DNA from: Trichoplax adhaerens
Taxonomy: Eukaryota; Placozoa; Uniplacotomia; Trichoplacea; Trichoplacidae
DNA: 64,000 nt
Direction: 5' to 3'
NCBI RefSeq assembly: GCF_000150275.1
Contig: NW_002060950.1
Coordinates: forward strand, 3,055,826-3,119,825
Both the position numbers and the translations under genes were made by a program. The notes beneath the pieces were generated by a model. It saw only the letters and a list, made by a program, of their open reading frames with translations, had not been told where the DNA came from and made no database searches. Numbering within the stretch: the first letter of the stretch is position 1; each line of letters begins with the position of its first letter. Shown piece after piece: positions 24,878 through 38,700 of the stretch.

Positions 24878-27800
24878 GGTCACAAATAGCCTCTAATTGT
24901 AATGCTTACTCAAATGTAAAGGCTGTATCAGCTCTCTTTCGTCAAATTAATGAATCACCACCATATTAAGATTTCGTTGTAATTGTGCTTTCATATCTTC
25001 GAATTATTTTGCTCACACATATTAATGGCTTTAGCCTTAGTTTGTACGACCTAAAATCTTGAAATAGTAATAGGACAATTTGTCCTGCCTAGGATGAGAG
25101 AGTTAAATTATACTAACGCGATTGTTAATACGTAAATTAGGCCTAATTAAAACCTTAACTTTAGTATTTGACTTTACCATTTGATGCATTGCCTATATTT
25201 GTATCTATGATGCTTACAAAGCTTCAAATTTCGTTACTTAATCTCCAATTTTGTAAATATTTTAGGATATACATGTTTTGCACAGAGTATCTGCTTATAA
25301 TTAATATCTAAGCCTATTTACTGAGCATCGTATTATTTTGAACCAGGCCGTAATATAATGTTCATTTCTTTGTACTAGTTAATGATCATATTCTATTCAA
25401 TAAAGCAGCTGACAAGATTTTATGAGCAGATGGAATTTACTAGCACGCGATAATACGAGTATCGAAATTGCTCATTCAGCTCATTCTACATCAGTAATGA
25501 TATAATGTGTACGAATACAGTAAGAATGTAAATAAAAAGGCAAGCTATGTAAATTGTCATTAAAGTACGCACATTGAGGCATGATCTGTTTCCAAATCTC
25601 AAAAATTTCATAGATTTATTAGTTTCAATTATTTTGATAGATAAGATAGAATCTGTCTCCAAAGCAGTTTCGTAATTGGCTCGCAGATGGAGACTGCATT
25701 CAAATCTTACAACAATTTACAAGTTTGTCATATCTGTGGATATGATTAGCACTACTCGAATGTGATTCTTTTGATCATCCTTTAAAATGTTTTAAAATTA
25801 ATGTTGGAGATTGATTCTGAATTTACTTGTAATCTATGTTAAACGAAACCAAAAGAAAATAGTTTGATTCAACACTTTCAGATAACATTACATAAATTAT
25901 TAAGGCATCAAGGCTCGATTAGAATGAGTTGTTGATTAGGAAGAATTCGAACATCCTTTGATTCTATCACAAAGCAAAAAATCCAGTTCTTTACAATCTA
26001 TTTAAGAATAGGCTATTTACTAAGATTCGAAATTATCGGATTGTACTAAAATAGATGAATTAAACGTTTCATTGTAAGCTTAAGATTTAAAATTATAGAA
26101 TTATACAAAAACGGATGAATTGAACAAGTGATTGTAAAATTAAACATTTAATTGAATCAATTTCGTACAACCGTATAATTTTAAATCTTGAGCTAATTTG
26201 GTACTGCACTGAATCATGATAGAATACACGCATGATCTCTCGTAACTCCGATAGATATCTTCTAGATATTAAGAATATCAACTTAGTTTAATAAATTTGG
26301 TTTTGATGCCAGACAAAATCTACGTCAAAAAATTTGAAAAATTCTTTTCTATTTTTGTCTAAACAGACAAAATTCTATCATAGAATTACAATTTAGCATC
26401 GAATAAACAGAAAGAATTGAAGCATTGCCTTATTTAACCCACTATTTGCAGTCTCATTTGTATGTGTATTCATTGTGTAGTAGATTAGCCATCCTATTAG
26501 CAGCTATTGCTATTACCTTCCAATATTACAGCAATTGTACTTGTCACGACTGCAAGTTAAACTTAAAAAAAAATTTCCTTTATTTACACGTTACCAACGA
26601 GCAACAACACACAGCAAATTGCCAAAAAGCAATTTAATGACTTATTCAAATTTAACATAAGCCGAAGTCTCCCTTTTTTCTCTATCCCCTTTTATACAAT
26701 TATAGTTAATATATCAATACTCTATATTTGTAAGATAAGTTAATGAAACCACGACAACAGTAAATAAGTTTTAAAACATAATCTCACGACAGTAATTATC
26801 CCTAAATGGTAAATATAACAAGTAATAATCCTTAATATGGAAATCAATTAAACTTAACAGCACTATTCTACTGTAAGATAGACGTATAATGAGAAATAAC
26901 TTAAGCAGACTAGAAGTTGCACTATTAGTTATACTAGTGCAAACTCCCGTCGCTTTGCTGATTCATATGTTGCCTTTACATAATAATTATCTATTTACAC
27001 TCGAATCATCGAAACTGTGTACGTCCTTATTTAAAATTGAATCAATTTTATACAATTCTATTCAATAGCATTTAATTCTGTTGTTGATTTTAACTACCTA
27101 TAGCATTAGTTTCTATACAAGTCGCATAAATTAATAGAACGATGAATAGACGAGAGAGAATAGAAATGACATAGAAAGCTTTTATGATAATCATTTTGTT
27201 ATAGAAGAGAAATAACATATTACATTAAGGCAGTAGTAGCGCGAGCTTAAGTTTTCAAGGCAGTATAATAATCAAGATCTCATAGCTTGTATTCTTTGTG
27301 GCAAATATTACTCATCGTAGCTATTAAGACTCATTAAAGGTAGCGTATTTCAACATGATCTACCTCAACGGTCTCCATTAGCTTCACTTTAGAACAATCA
27401 TAATTGTTTTTGATAACACGCATGGAATTTTGCCCTTAACATTGATTTAAATTAATTTTTCGACTTTGAACTTGGTTCACCAGAATGACTTATAGAAAGA
27501 ATTTCTATGTTATTGATTATCGAAACTTAAACGACGACAGTTAACGATTGAAAGCATCTAAGAATCGAGAAAGTTGTTTCTGCCGAAGAATAAAAGGTAA
27601 CTATTTGCTATAATTAATCGCTGAGCATCTCTTTTACTTAAATAACGACATTTAGCAATAGAAAGTACGTAGGAATGAAGAATGCATTTTTATCTTAGGT
27701 TAGAACTTAATTATTTGCTAGTAATCAATTTCTAAGCATCACTTAAAGGTTTAAAAATTTTTTTGCCTTAAATGTGATTATTTAATCAAGACAATTTCGA

Positions 27801-28764
27801 TCGCTGCTTGTTATTGAACTAATTTACCGCTCCCTTGAGTGAATGATTATTTATACAAACTTGTTCCAATCATTTTATACCCAATTTGAAAATATAGTAC
27901 AGCAGTAAAGATTGTTCGGTTTGAAACTGCAGCATTAATTCTATTCAATTGAAGAATAGAGTACAGTAGTGAAAACTGTTCGCTTTTACTTGAATTATCA
28001 ATTTAACTAATTTATAATTATAAGTGACGATTCAGAAGGTAATAAATCCTACATAGTCAAAACTGGTTACTTCATTTTTGTAATTTTAACAAAAGTGAAT
28101 ACTTCAAAACACTTTAGCGTCGAGTGCTGTAATTTTATCAATGATGGGAAAATTTTTAATAATATAGGAAAAAAGCTTTATCCCAGCATACTTATTTTAC
28201 TCAATCTAAGTGTAAAAATATTATTGAGACAGCAAAATACGTAGCCAATTGATTAAACTAAATAGCATACAATGACTAATATTTGAAATTCGATAAATTA
28301 CTGTGTGTATAACTGGAGATCCAATGCTTTGAGCTGGTGCTGAAGTTTGTATCTTTCAATTGGTAAGGTAGCAAACATATTAGGATCATAAATGAATAAC
28401 AAGAATAGAGAGGCTGTAGTTGGGTGTGATGAAATTCATCTAACCGTTTAAATGGATGTGTGTTAACTTCAAGTTACATTTTATGGGGATCTCATTGGCA
28501 TACTTAGCTAATTTAACGACTACTTTGAGCGAAAGAGAATCATGAAACAGGCTACAACACTTAATAACGCCAAGTAAGAGCATTCATACCATTTATATTA
28601 GTGTATAGAGTGAGATTTCACTGACATTACACTGTTCTAAATCTTGATAGAATAAGTATGGTGATGACTAAGAGACTTTGCTCCAAGGAATTTTCATTTT
28701 TTCGTAGTGATTTTCGATAATCGTACTAAAATGAATTAACAGTGCATTTATGATTATTTATTAC
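24878..28764. other. Gene-less spacer downstream of paralogue C
   Basis: AT-rich, with only short open frames. One at 26425-26637 has a hydrophobic stretch but no homology that I recognise, no splice context and no start support. Nothing else seen. Confidence 0.45.
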
Positions 28765-29860
28765 ACTGTATGTAATACGATATTAGAATTATCTTCTGAA
28801 GCTATTTCAATTAACGACTCCATTGTTTTTGCTGAGAATATACTCCTAGTTATATATTGTTGCAATGCAATATTCGGATAATTTTGTATAGTAATTTCAC
28901 TTAATAATTCTAATGCGTGTGTTGGAGTGTACTCGTAGTCCTAAATTGGAAATATAAACAATATTGCAATAATCTTCCGTGGTGATCTCAGCTAATGTTT
29001 CCAATAAGTGTTCAGAATGCATTAGTAATTATTTGACTATAGTGGATGTAGTACAACATTAGAATTATCCTCTGTAGTGATATCAACTAGAATTTATGTT
29101 GAGGTTGTACTCGTAATTATATATTGGTCTCACAAAAGAGCTTTGCAGCAAGATAAGGGAATTTACGATCAATAAGTGAATTGCTTGAATCACGTATCAA
29201 GGAGCGATATATACACAATCAGGAACACTTTTACTCTACTAGCAGACAACACAAAGGCTTAGACGCCTCTTATTTTACGTTAAACACTAGGTTTCACAAT
29301 TAACTTCATTACACGATATATTGCGTTTACATACTGTACTCCTCCTTAATAGTTCATGAGTCATAGTTAGTATGGTTAACTTTGGAATCATTGGCAGTTT
29401 TATATGTTAATTTAAGCTACTTCTCCCTAATGCAGACAACAGTATTTACGAACATAGACATCTGATGACTAATACAGAATAGTCAGATTACGATATGTCC
29501 TATCACGGGACATTTCCATGATAATTTGCAATCTACCATAAGTAAGCTACAATCATAATGATTTGAACTGTAAGTAGATAATTCGCATTGCCTAATATAA
29601 CTATTAATTTCAGTATATGTATATATGCCACTGTCATAAAAAGCCAGTGCTATATTAAAATACATTATATCCAAATTAGAAATTAACTAAATAAGAATAG
29701 GCTAACAAAATTATCTTAACATAGATATTTTTACTCTAATACAGTATATAAGACTGTCATAATTGGATGTAGTACAATGTAAGAAATAAGCGATATCGTA
29801 GCTCTCGAATCATATCTTTCTGAAGTGCTATATGCGGTCAGTGTTGCAACATTGCTTAGA
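28765..29860. repeat. Tandem array of about 92-bp units, split by a solo LTR
   Basis: A unit containing 'tagaattatcttctgtagtg', then 'caacta' and 'gtactcgtaattatatattg', starts near 28783, 28872, 28962 and 29058 (spacing 90-96 bp). A further partial unit follows at 29762 beyond the LTR ('ggatgtagtacaat', as at 29043). The LTR at 29128-29761 therefore inserted into a pre-existing array. Confidence 0.72.
29128..29761 (-). mobile_element. Solo LTR 1 (634 bp, TSD ATTGG)
   Basis: Direct repeats ATTGG at 29123-29127 and 29762-29766 flank a 634-bp segment that is closely similar over its whole length to the one at 46678-47305. Its sense strand (minus) runs TATGACAG...TTTGTGAGA, a mutated form of the TGTTACAG...TTTTGTGACA ends of that copy. 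No gag/pol sequence lies next to it, so it is a solo LTR by inference. The antisense 63-codon frame at 29483-29674 has a counterpart in the sister copy and reflects shared descent. Confidence 0.8.
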
Positions 29861-29861
29861 T

Positions 29862-30425
29862 TAAAGTAAAAATTTAAAAGCTACGCTTTAATTATACCCG
29901 GTAAAATATAGCTACATCTTTACGGGGCATGCGTATTGGTTCATTTTGCCCAGCAAGGTTATTAAAGTATTGATATTGAACATGAACTCAGCAATATAAT
30001 ACTACTGTAATTGTTTGATACATTAAATAAAGCTTGGGCTCATAGTCTAATCTTTTGAGGGAAGTATAGTTATCCTGTACCCTTTTGATGATGAAAAATT
30101 GTCATTAATTGAGTGATACTATTGGTGGATGACGAAAAGGATAGGTCTGCCCAGTGGCCTTATAAGTACATCTAATTTCTAAGTAATAGTTTACATTTAC
30201 TTTGTTGCAAATCGTAATTTATAACAGAAGTAAGGGAAGGAAGATAAAGCCTTTGCTAACTCTTGCAATATGAGGAACCATTATTTGATTACCATATTGC
30301 AACCGTAAGATTGATTCTCTGATCTACCCTGTAGCAGATCAAAATTTGATTCAGAAGCTTAGAAATAGCATAATTTTTTAATTTAATCATTTGTTAATAC
30401 TTGGAGTTACTAGAATATCATGTAT
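29862..30425. other. Gene-less stretch between two solo LTRs
   Basis: AT-rich, no coding frame, no recognised motif. Confidence 0.45.
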
Positions 30426-30430
30426 GCTAA

Positions 30431-30904
30431 TGTGACATTCATTAATTAATGCATCATCAATATTATAATTTTGTTGTGTGATGAATCATATGTTGACACC
30501 TAGCTACTAATTAACTAATATTAAATGTCATAGAAAGTGTGTTGTGATTCTGGCTATAATAAGTATGTAGACTGGGTTATTAATTAATTACTGTTTTTGC
30601 ACCAACGAAGTTGGTGAGGATATATAAAGTCTCAAAGTTCTTAATTGAGAGTTAGTTACGTTAGTCGATGACAGCTGGTTATCAGTTGCTAGTCGTAATT
30701 GTAAGTTGTGTGTTCAATCGGACATTTTAATAAAATAGCTTCTAGAATAAAGTTTTGATCCTTAACGTGAGTAATCTATCGTCTAAGACTCGAATCTAAG
30801 TTTGGTTGATTAAAGAGTGCTTAGAGTTAGTTGCTTAGATAGTTAAGTCTACTTTAGAGGAAAGAATCCCGTTTAATTCTTGTGTTACAATCTCGGTTGT
30901 GACA
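30431..30904 (+). mobile_element. Solo LTR 2 (474 bp, TSD GCTAA, TATA and AATAAA)
   Basis: GCTAA at 30426-30430 and 30905-30909 bracket a segment that begins TGTGACATTC and ends GGTTGTGACA. Inside are a TATA motif (gatatataaag near 30610) and AATAAA-type signals near 30730-30750, in the U3-R-U5 order expected of an LTR read on the plus strand. No internal retroelement coding region follows. Confidence 0.82.
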
Positions 30905-30909
30905 GCTAA

Positions 30910-32755
30910 TACTACTTGCTTTGCTAAAAATTGCTGTATTTCATCATATTGATAGAACCTAGTTAATTGCAATACCGATCAAATTTTTAGCAACTATTCA
31001 AAATTAATTGCCAGTAACTTATGAGTACTGTTATATATATACGAGCATACGCTTTCTCAGTATGGTTAGAATTATCTTAAAATTACAGAGAAACTCAATA
31101 CTTTTGTTTATTATCTAATATAGGTTTGAATTATCGATCCTTTCTATATAGGATAGAGTTTTGCATATTTTCAAGCTTTCCTTAGTATCCCCTAAAAGAT
31201 GGCAACGACAAATTCTCTCAGGTCTGCTCTTTCTATATTACAATATTATAGCTAAAAAAAAGCAAATCGTAATTTTTTAATGCGTTAAACAGCTAGTTAA
31301 AAACTTTTAATTATCTAATCCATTCAGAAGCATTTACAGTATTGCTTTAAAATATCTTAGAATAAGTATCATCATTTCATAACTTTAACAGATAACCAAA
31401 TACTAATTTCAGTGCATAACAAAAGCGATTAAATGGTTCTTGATTCACTGTCAATAAATTCAAGTTGCACAAGCATCTAAGATTTAGGCATTTTATCCTC
31501 AATTATAGTTTTATTGAAATAATATTAATGCATTTAGTTCTGTATTAATTAATCTTAATAGCTAAAGAATTATTAATCAGAAGTCCATCTATATTTTAAC
31601 AGAATATTTACTTCAAATTAATACTACCATGAATTATCTACATAATCAAGCGTAATAATTTTATGATCTGATTGATAAATAAGTTATAGTCTTTAATAGC
31701 ATGGTAAAAATTCACTGTAAACTCTATGACTTAGAAAATGATTTAGTTTGACAGAATCCAGTAGATTATTAATTACCAGCAGCAGAAGTGTCTTTGTTTA
31801 TTTTTGATTTGCAAGACATTAGAAAGTTTAATAAACTGTACATTATAATTCGTAACGTTATTAAAGTATTGGTTAATTTAAGAAGACCTTAAATCGAAAT
31901 ATATGCTGTACCTCTTCATGCTACCTTTCGTTGGAGGCATCGAAGATAATTGTAGTGAAAATTGTAGAAACCATCATTTGTATCACCTAAATTTTATTAG
32001 TGATTGGCTTTTTATATGTCATCACTAAAATTAAATAGCTACCAAAAATTACCGTCCTATTCCAATTTTAATATGAACTTATTTATAATTTATTAGCATT
32101 CATCAATTAAATAGTAATTCGTACGAAATATGGGTTTGTGAGATGGAAGAGATCGCCTTAAAGGTAGAAAAATTTACCGTATGTGATATAGACGAGTAAA
32201 GACTACTTATTTGCTGATTGTTAAGCTAGATTAGATGGAAGTCGATTTCCTTATTTTCTAAGGATTTATGTCGACAATTTAAGACTTACGATAATCCTAC
32301 ATGATATGAAACTGTAATAATTTTCAGTTTATTATAGCAATTATATGCTTTGAAAGTATGGTAATGCTGCAAAAATATCAATTAGCTCTAGCCGTTTTGT
32401 AAAAAGCACTTTTGCAAACAATGAATTAATAAATCATCAACATTAAATTCTATGTTTAATTTGATATTTTAATATCTACTTGGTCCCTTCATTCTAGATG
32501 AAAGACTAAGTTTTTACTATAGATCACTATTAGCTGATGAAACTTGTAGACAAATACAGTCTGAAGTAGTAATCTTAAAACTTGTGTATGCATTCATTTA
32601 TTTTGCAATGTATTTTAAAATAGAAATTTTTGATTAAACTATGGATAATCGAAAATTAAAAATATACTCTAAAAATAAACCTGCTATTTCATTATGAATA
32701 TAAATACATAAAATCTCTTGACATTATGGTTAGAAATTTATAGGACAAGTAAACA
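30910..32755. other. Gene-less spacer upstream of paralogue D
   Basis: AT-rich, no supported gene. It may hold unresolved 5' exons and the promoter of paralogue D, since the first exon found for D does not start with a convincing ATG. Confidence 0.4.
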
Positions 32756-35700
32756 CCCTAACGTCCTCACGTAGTAGTATCAAATTCGGAAAATATGTTC
32801 ATTATAAAAAAAAAGAACGAAATTTTGCGTAAGTAGTTAAAAATAACATTGAGGCTTTGTAAGGTTAAAATTTTATCAGATTCATATGATAAATGTATAG
32901 GAACAGGGAAAAAATATATGATAAATTTGATGCAAAGTTACTTTTTGGTTTGTTAATGGCTATAGCATATCATCAGACATAATTGTTAGTATCATTTCTT
33001 GTTATTGAGGCTTAATGAAGCCTATAATGCAGAAATCACAAGCATTAGTTAATTGCTTGACTCCGCTAAATACATTAAATCATGCCAGCAATCGCTTTCT
33101 ATTCAAACTAATTCTTCATCATGCGTTGACACAGAATCCTTCAGGTCTTCTCCGAAAATGATGCTGTGACGGTAATGGCAAATCTTTATGGCAGAAGGCT
33201 TGAAGGAAGTCGATTATCTTTCCGAGTTTATTGGTCTTTGGCAATGCCGTTGGGCTTGCGCCAACGATTAAATGAAATGCTATTTCAAAAGAGAGAGAAA
33301 GTAAAGGCTTGTAAAGGCAATTTTTATGATAGCTTGTTAGAAAGCAGGTGAATAATGCTTATTGGTATTGACATTAATATCTGAAGAAAAATAGTACCGA
33401 TATAAGAAAGCTTTTTACGTTTTCGTAAAGAATTGTTAAATAAGTATGGAAATTAGATTCTTACTGATTGATTGACAGATAGAAATGGTCATTCAATTTC
33501 TATAAGAGCAAAAAATTAGAACCGTGTCTGGATATGTATATGTATATATATATGGAGAAAAGTCTAGCTTTATCTAACTATAATATCTTTTCCATTATTT
33601 TTTTAGAAAAATCCTCTACCACAGGAAATTACGGCATTTTACAGGCGAATCTAAACCAATCACCATTCATGTATCACGATTGCCAATATCGATGAGCATA
33701 GTAAGCCCTTTCGTCAATTAACAATAATATACTAGAATAATATCATCGTGTTTGATACCTACTAAGTGTGTAAGGGTAAACTGAGCTCTCTAAAAGATTA
33801 GTTTTCGTTATTTATAGGTGGAATGTATTCACTGCTTTAGTCAAGCTGGAGAAATTATTGATTGCAAAAATGGCTCTTCTGATTGCATGTAAATATAGAT
33901 AAATGGGTTTTTAATAGATCGGTCGTCTGATAGTACTAGGAAGTTAGATAAACTTACGAATATCAGAGACTAATTATAATATGTCTACGGTCGAACTGTA
34001 CACTTAATTTCATCAGTGCCTAAGTTGATATACAGCAAATAAATCTATTCTTACTTAACAACTTGCGCTCAATTTTAAATTATTTTAAATTAAATAGTAG
34101 ATCAAAACCTTTGCTATACTTGCCGTACAAAAAATATCAGCAAAATACTGTCATTATCCTAAATTTCGTAACATTTATCGCTATTTTAATATACAGAAGC
34201 CTTACGTATAAAGATGACAAGAGCGGCTTAATTGCCTTACTTTGCTTTCGATATTTCAACATTGAACCTGGCAAACAAATTAAGGCATTTCTAGCAGACG
34301 AATGTAAAGATTCTTTAATTTTTAAGAAGTTAATATCAATGATAATAAAAAAAAAGGAATTGAAAGTAAATATGAACAAAATTAACCGTATTCTTTTAAT
34401 ATTCACTATGTCATTTACTTCAGATTTGGAGTTAACATTAAGGATTTTTAAAATTAAACATAGCTTTTCATATAGCCTTAAAATTAGTCATTTACTGATA
34501 GCGTAAGGGCTTTCTGATGTATAGCTAATGGAATATTTAATTTCGCTAGGATTCTCCCAAAAGTGAAGCCCAACCTGAAAATGCCATGGAAATCTTTGAA
34601 TCTGAAGGTACAGCAGCTAATATAAAAAGTAGAATTTATTTCTGTTCCAGGGGGCAATAAAAGTAGTAAATAATGAAAAGGTGCAATTAACTTTTCATAT
34701 TATTTTTTAGCGCTTTTAATCATAATTAATGAAGAATACTACAAAAATTAACTTCGATTAATATTGAGAGGCTAAGAATAATTTTCTCCAAGATCTGTAG
34801 TCATTGAAAACTATTCTATAAGAAGGAGACCTGATTTCATAAATAAAACTTCGTTTAATTAAGAAATTAACGCCTTTTTAACGAAATCGTAACCTTTAAT
34901 CATGGAATTTCGTATCTAAGGCCTATAATATTGCAATCAGCTAACGTTACAATGATTCATAATAGAATGACATCCTCATCCATTACCTATCGTACTTCTT
35001 ATTGTAAAAATTTAATATTCGGATTCAATAGAGTAGATCTTTACCTGGTTAACAAGCATTACAAATTTAAATTTTGCGACGAAAAAAATACAACTATCAT
35101 AGAAAACTAAACGCTAATAGCCTACAGTAAAACTTGCCCTTGACGATGTTTACCTACAGTATGACTCTAAATAATGACGATCTCCTAGTATCAGGAGGAA
35201 CGGTAGTTACTAGTCTCCTCAGACATAACTAAACTCAAACTTATTTAAAAACCAGTTGATTTATAGCCAATTTACATAAAAATTTATTATAGGTAATTGA
35301 ATAAAATTATAAAACTATTGATTTATCTAATAAGAAGGTATAAAATCATAGATGATAGTGTTTCCAACAAATACCTACATACGTTATTTGATGAAATTAG
35401 ATCAGCATTAGTTAGTGAAAGTCACTTCTAAAGAGTAAGACATATTAGTAAAGAAACGCCTGTAAATTGTCTATTATTACTTAAGACAAGACATAATTAT
35501 GCTTCTTTAACTTTATACTATGATTTAATAAGCCAATTTAAGTTTAGCGATCGTATTAACGTATCAAAAAGCTATCGAAATTTCTATTCATATTAGCTTT
35601 CAGAAATTACAGTACCGCTATCATATTATTAATCTTAATCAAAGGCTTGGCTTATCCTCTAGTTATTAATATTCAAAGTATACCAAACTCATAGAATTCT

Positions 35701-38700
35701 ATGTTATCTCGGCATTCCGTAAATTTCGCTTAACTTTTACCCTTTTCCATTATAGACTTTAGCCATAATATTTCTGACATGAGTGATTCAGACGATTTTT
35801 CAACCGCATCCCAACATAGCCAGAAAGAATTTAAAAGTGACACGGAAAGCATTTGCGATCAAAGGGAATTATGGGGGGAAATAGATGGAGAATTAGAAGA
35901 GTTTCCTATAGCTCATCATGTCAAATTCTTATTGCAACTCATTGAGCTAGATAAGAAATTACGTCTAAAAGGCATTCCTGTTTATTTTAAATTTTTTCAA
36001 CGATATGGTTATCCTATCATAGCCATTAAAATGAATGAACATTATAAACTAATTATTATGCAAGAATTAACAGCACTTATTGGGATTGAGATTAGTAGTG
36101 CTGGCTTGACAGAATCGATGACGAGCTTTTTATCCAAATATGACGACAATCAACATCATCTAAATAGAAAATTAATGGAGCAATCTATTCAAGCAGGAAT
36201 TTATAAGAATCAACAAGATTTCATTTCCATCGTTGCTCTCAATCACTCAGAATATTCAAGAGCAATTTCTTATTTACACTGTGAAATTTCAACCCAATCG
36301 ATTAAAATTATTGGTGATAGTTTTAATTTAGTGTTAGATGGTAAGGTCCTGAAGCCCGATTTCCTTCTTAATTTATCGGATCAGCACAAAGTTTGTCTGC
36401 AAACCGAAATTGATACCCAATCCGCTCATTGTAATATTATTGCGATTGGCTTGAAGGATTCTGTGAAACAAGTTTTAGTTGCTATCAACAAGAGCATTCT
36501 AGACTATAAAATGATCCAATTTTCGATTGACCAAAAAATCGAAACTGGATCATCTATTTGGTTAGAATTTCTTCGACATCATTTTCATCGTATTGAGGAA
36601 GAATATCACTGTTACGTACATTGCAAAAATGTTACAAATGACACCCCCGCTAATCAAGATGGTCGAGAAGGAGATATTATTATTCAATGCTATCCTCATG
36701 ATCAGCAACTTATTTATTTCCAAATTAAAAAGTTATTTCGTTATTCGTTCGTCCACGAGCAATCAGGCATTAGCCAATTTTCTAGAATGGGTCGATTTCT
36801 CACCGAAAATGATGGTCAAATTAAACTGCAGAACATTCGAGATGAATTTGAATGCAAAATTGACGTCCATTTTCCAACGGTTTCAGAGTAAGCTTCTTTA
36901 TATGTAAATGTTGATAGCTAGAAAGCTAATTAAATAATATCGGTAATTGATATTTTAAACTACGGATTAGTTTTATCACTTTTAGCAATTGTAATACGCA
37001 TATGATAATTATATTCCTTTTATTATAAGATAGCCAATTTTGAGCACGTATAACTCATGTTAAGATAACAAATTTAGACATTAGGGACTTTCGCAGCCTA
37101 AATCAAACATCATCATCATTTTCTTCACTATACGTAAGAAATTTCGAATTACGAGAAAATTTATGTCGTTATTTCCGATGAATATCTCAAAATCGAATAT
37201 TTGAATTAGCTTTCAGATTAGTAGTAAAATGATACTGAATGTGCAGTAGTTCTACATCGATCTTTATGCGAGCCTGACGCTTTTAATAATTATAACAAAG
37301 TTAAAGATTTAGAGCTATCAAATTGAAATGTATAAGTGTGTGGCAAAATTCCTCACTCTTAAATCTACACTTTTTTTTAGCTTATATCTATCTAGCACTA
37401 TCTTTAAATTACTAATTTGAGACTGATTGCTATTACGCTACTGCATGATGCCTAAACAATTTGCTTTGCTTGAACAAAAACTACAGGTCTATGACTGTGG
37501 CGGTACTGCAGTACATCATAATCTTCAATCACGTGAAATTAATCTTGTACTATTAATTAACGCTAACATAATTTTAATATGACGCAATTCGTACGCAATA
37601 TATATGTATAGTTAGTTTCACTCTCATTTAATATGTAGGTTAGCAATAGCAATATACTACAATTCCAATATAAATGCAGCATTGATTGCTGCTGTCTATC
37701 TGAAGTGATTTTCATCGAAGAGTTCTATCCGAAAAATTATCTTAAAATCACAAATTTCTTAATCTTCATTATCTACCGTAAATGCAATATTTGTTTCACT
37801 CTTATATGATACGTAGTTTGACCATAATGGTTAACTGTAATTTCTTATGTATAAATACCGTACAGTGGTGATTGCTTCTATCAATTTGAAGTTATTATCT
37901 CAACTCAAGAAATAATTTTGGGTATATTTTTTCCGGAGAATATCCGTAAACCGATATTTCTCCCACGTTTTCTAGACCTATTTCTTAACCATATAACAAT
38001 CCTTACTAAGGCTTACATTACTTTATAAATTCGTCGTGCAGGCATATTACTGAAAAGTATTCTATCCTAAAATTATCAATTTTAGAAGACAGTCTTAATT
38101 TGATTATTGGCTAAATTTAAAATATCCCTTGAACAAAATCATGAGTCAAGATATGACTTCAGAAAAATTTCTCGATTTGATAATGCTCAAAACTTCGTAT
38201 TTTACCTAGTAGTTTTGGTAATATGGGCCAAATTATAGATGAAAAGCATTAGATTCTTCACTCATCGAAAGATTACCGTAGCTATTTGCTGCTAAATGAT
38301 TTTAATTTGTTTATTAGGCCTTCAAATCTACTTGTCGATACTCAATACTGCAACTCCTCTACGTCAGAAATTGAAACAACCATTAGTGCAAAGACTCTGC
38401 CCTTTAAGGATGTTTTGTATCTCACTAGAGATCAAATAATGATCAGCGACATCAAGATAGAACTTATACAAGGACTAATTCAACAACAATCCAAATATGT
38501 CAGGATGAGAATAGTAGTTTTATAGTTCAATTATACCTGCTATTTCAAGCAGTTACTTTCTTTCCAATATGTTAACGATGCTCATTTTGTGAAATTAGGT
38601 CGATGCTATTGTTAATTCAGTCCATTTCAAGCAACATCATGAAGGAAATATTGCAAGTAGCCTGTCTAAATCAGGCGGAAAAGCATACCAAACGGAATGT

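Noticed and set aside
26425-26637. 70-codon frame with a possible membrane segment
   Set aside because: No convincing ATG, no homologue recognised and no neighbouring exons; length is within chance for this composition.
29483-29674. 63-codon antisense frame conserved with 47027-47218
   Set aside because: Both lie inside sister solo LTRs. Their similarity is explained by common descent of the LTR, and no coding signal beyond the length was seen.
34063-34506. 147-codon frame read as a separate small gene
   Set aside because: Its middle (from 34197) is the RRM exon of paralogue D, joined by an AG acceptor to the preceding 71-nt exon; the rest is intron.
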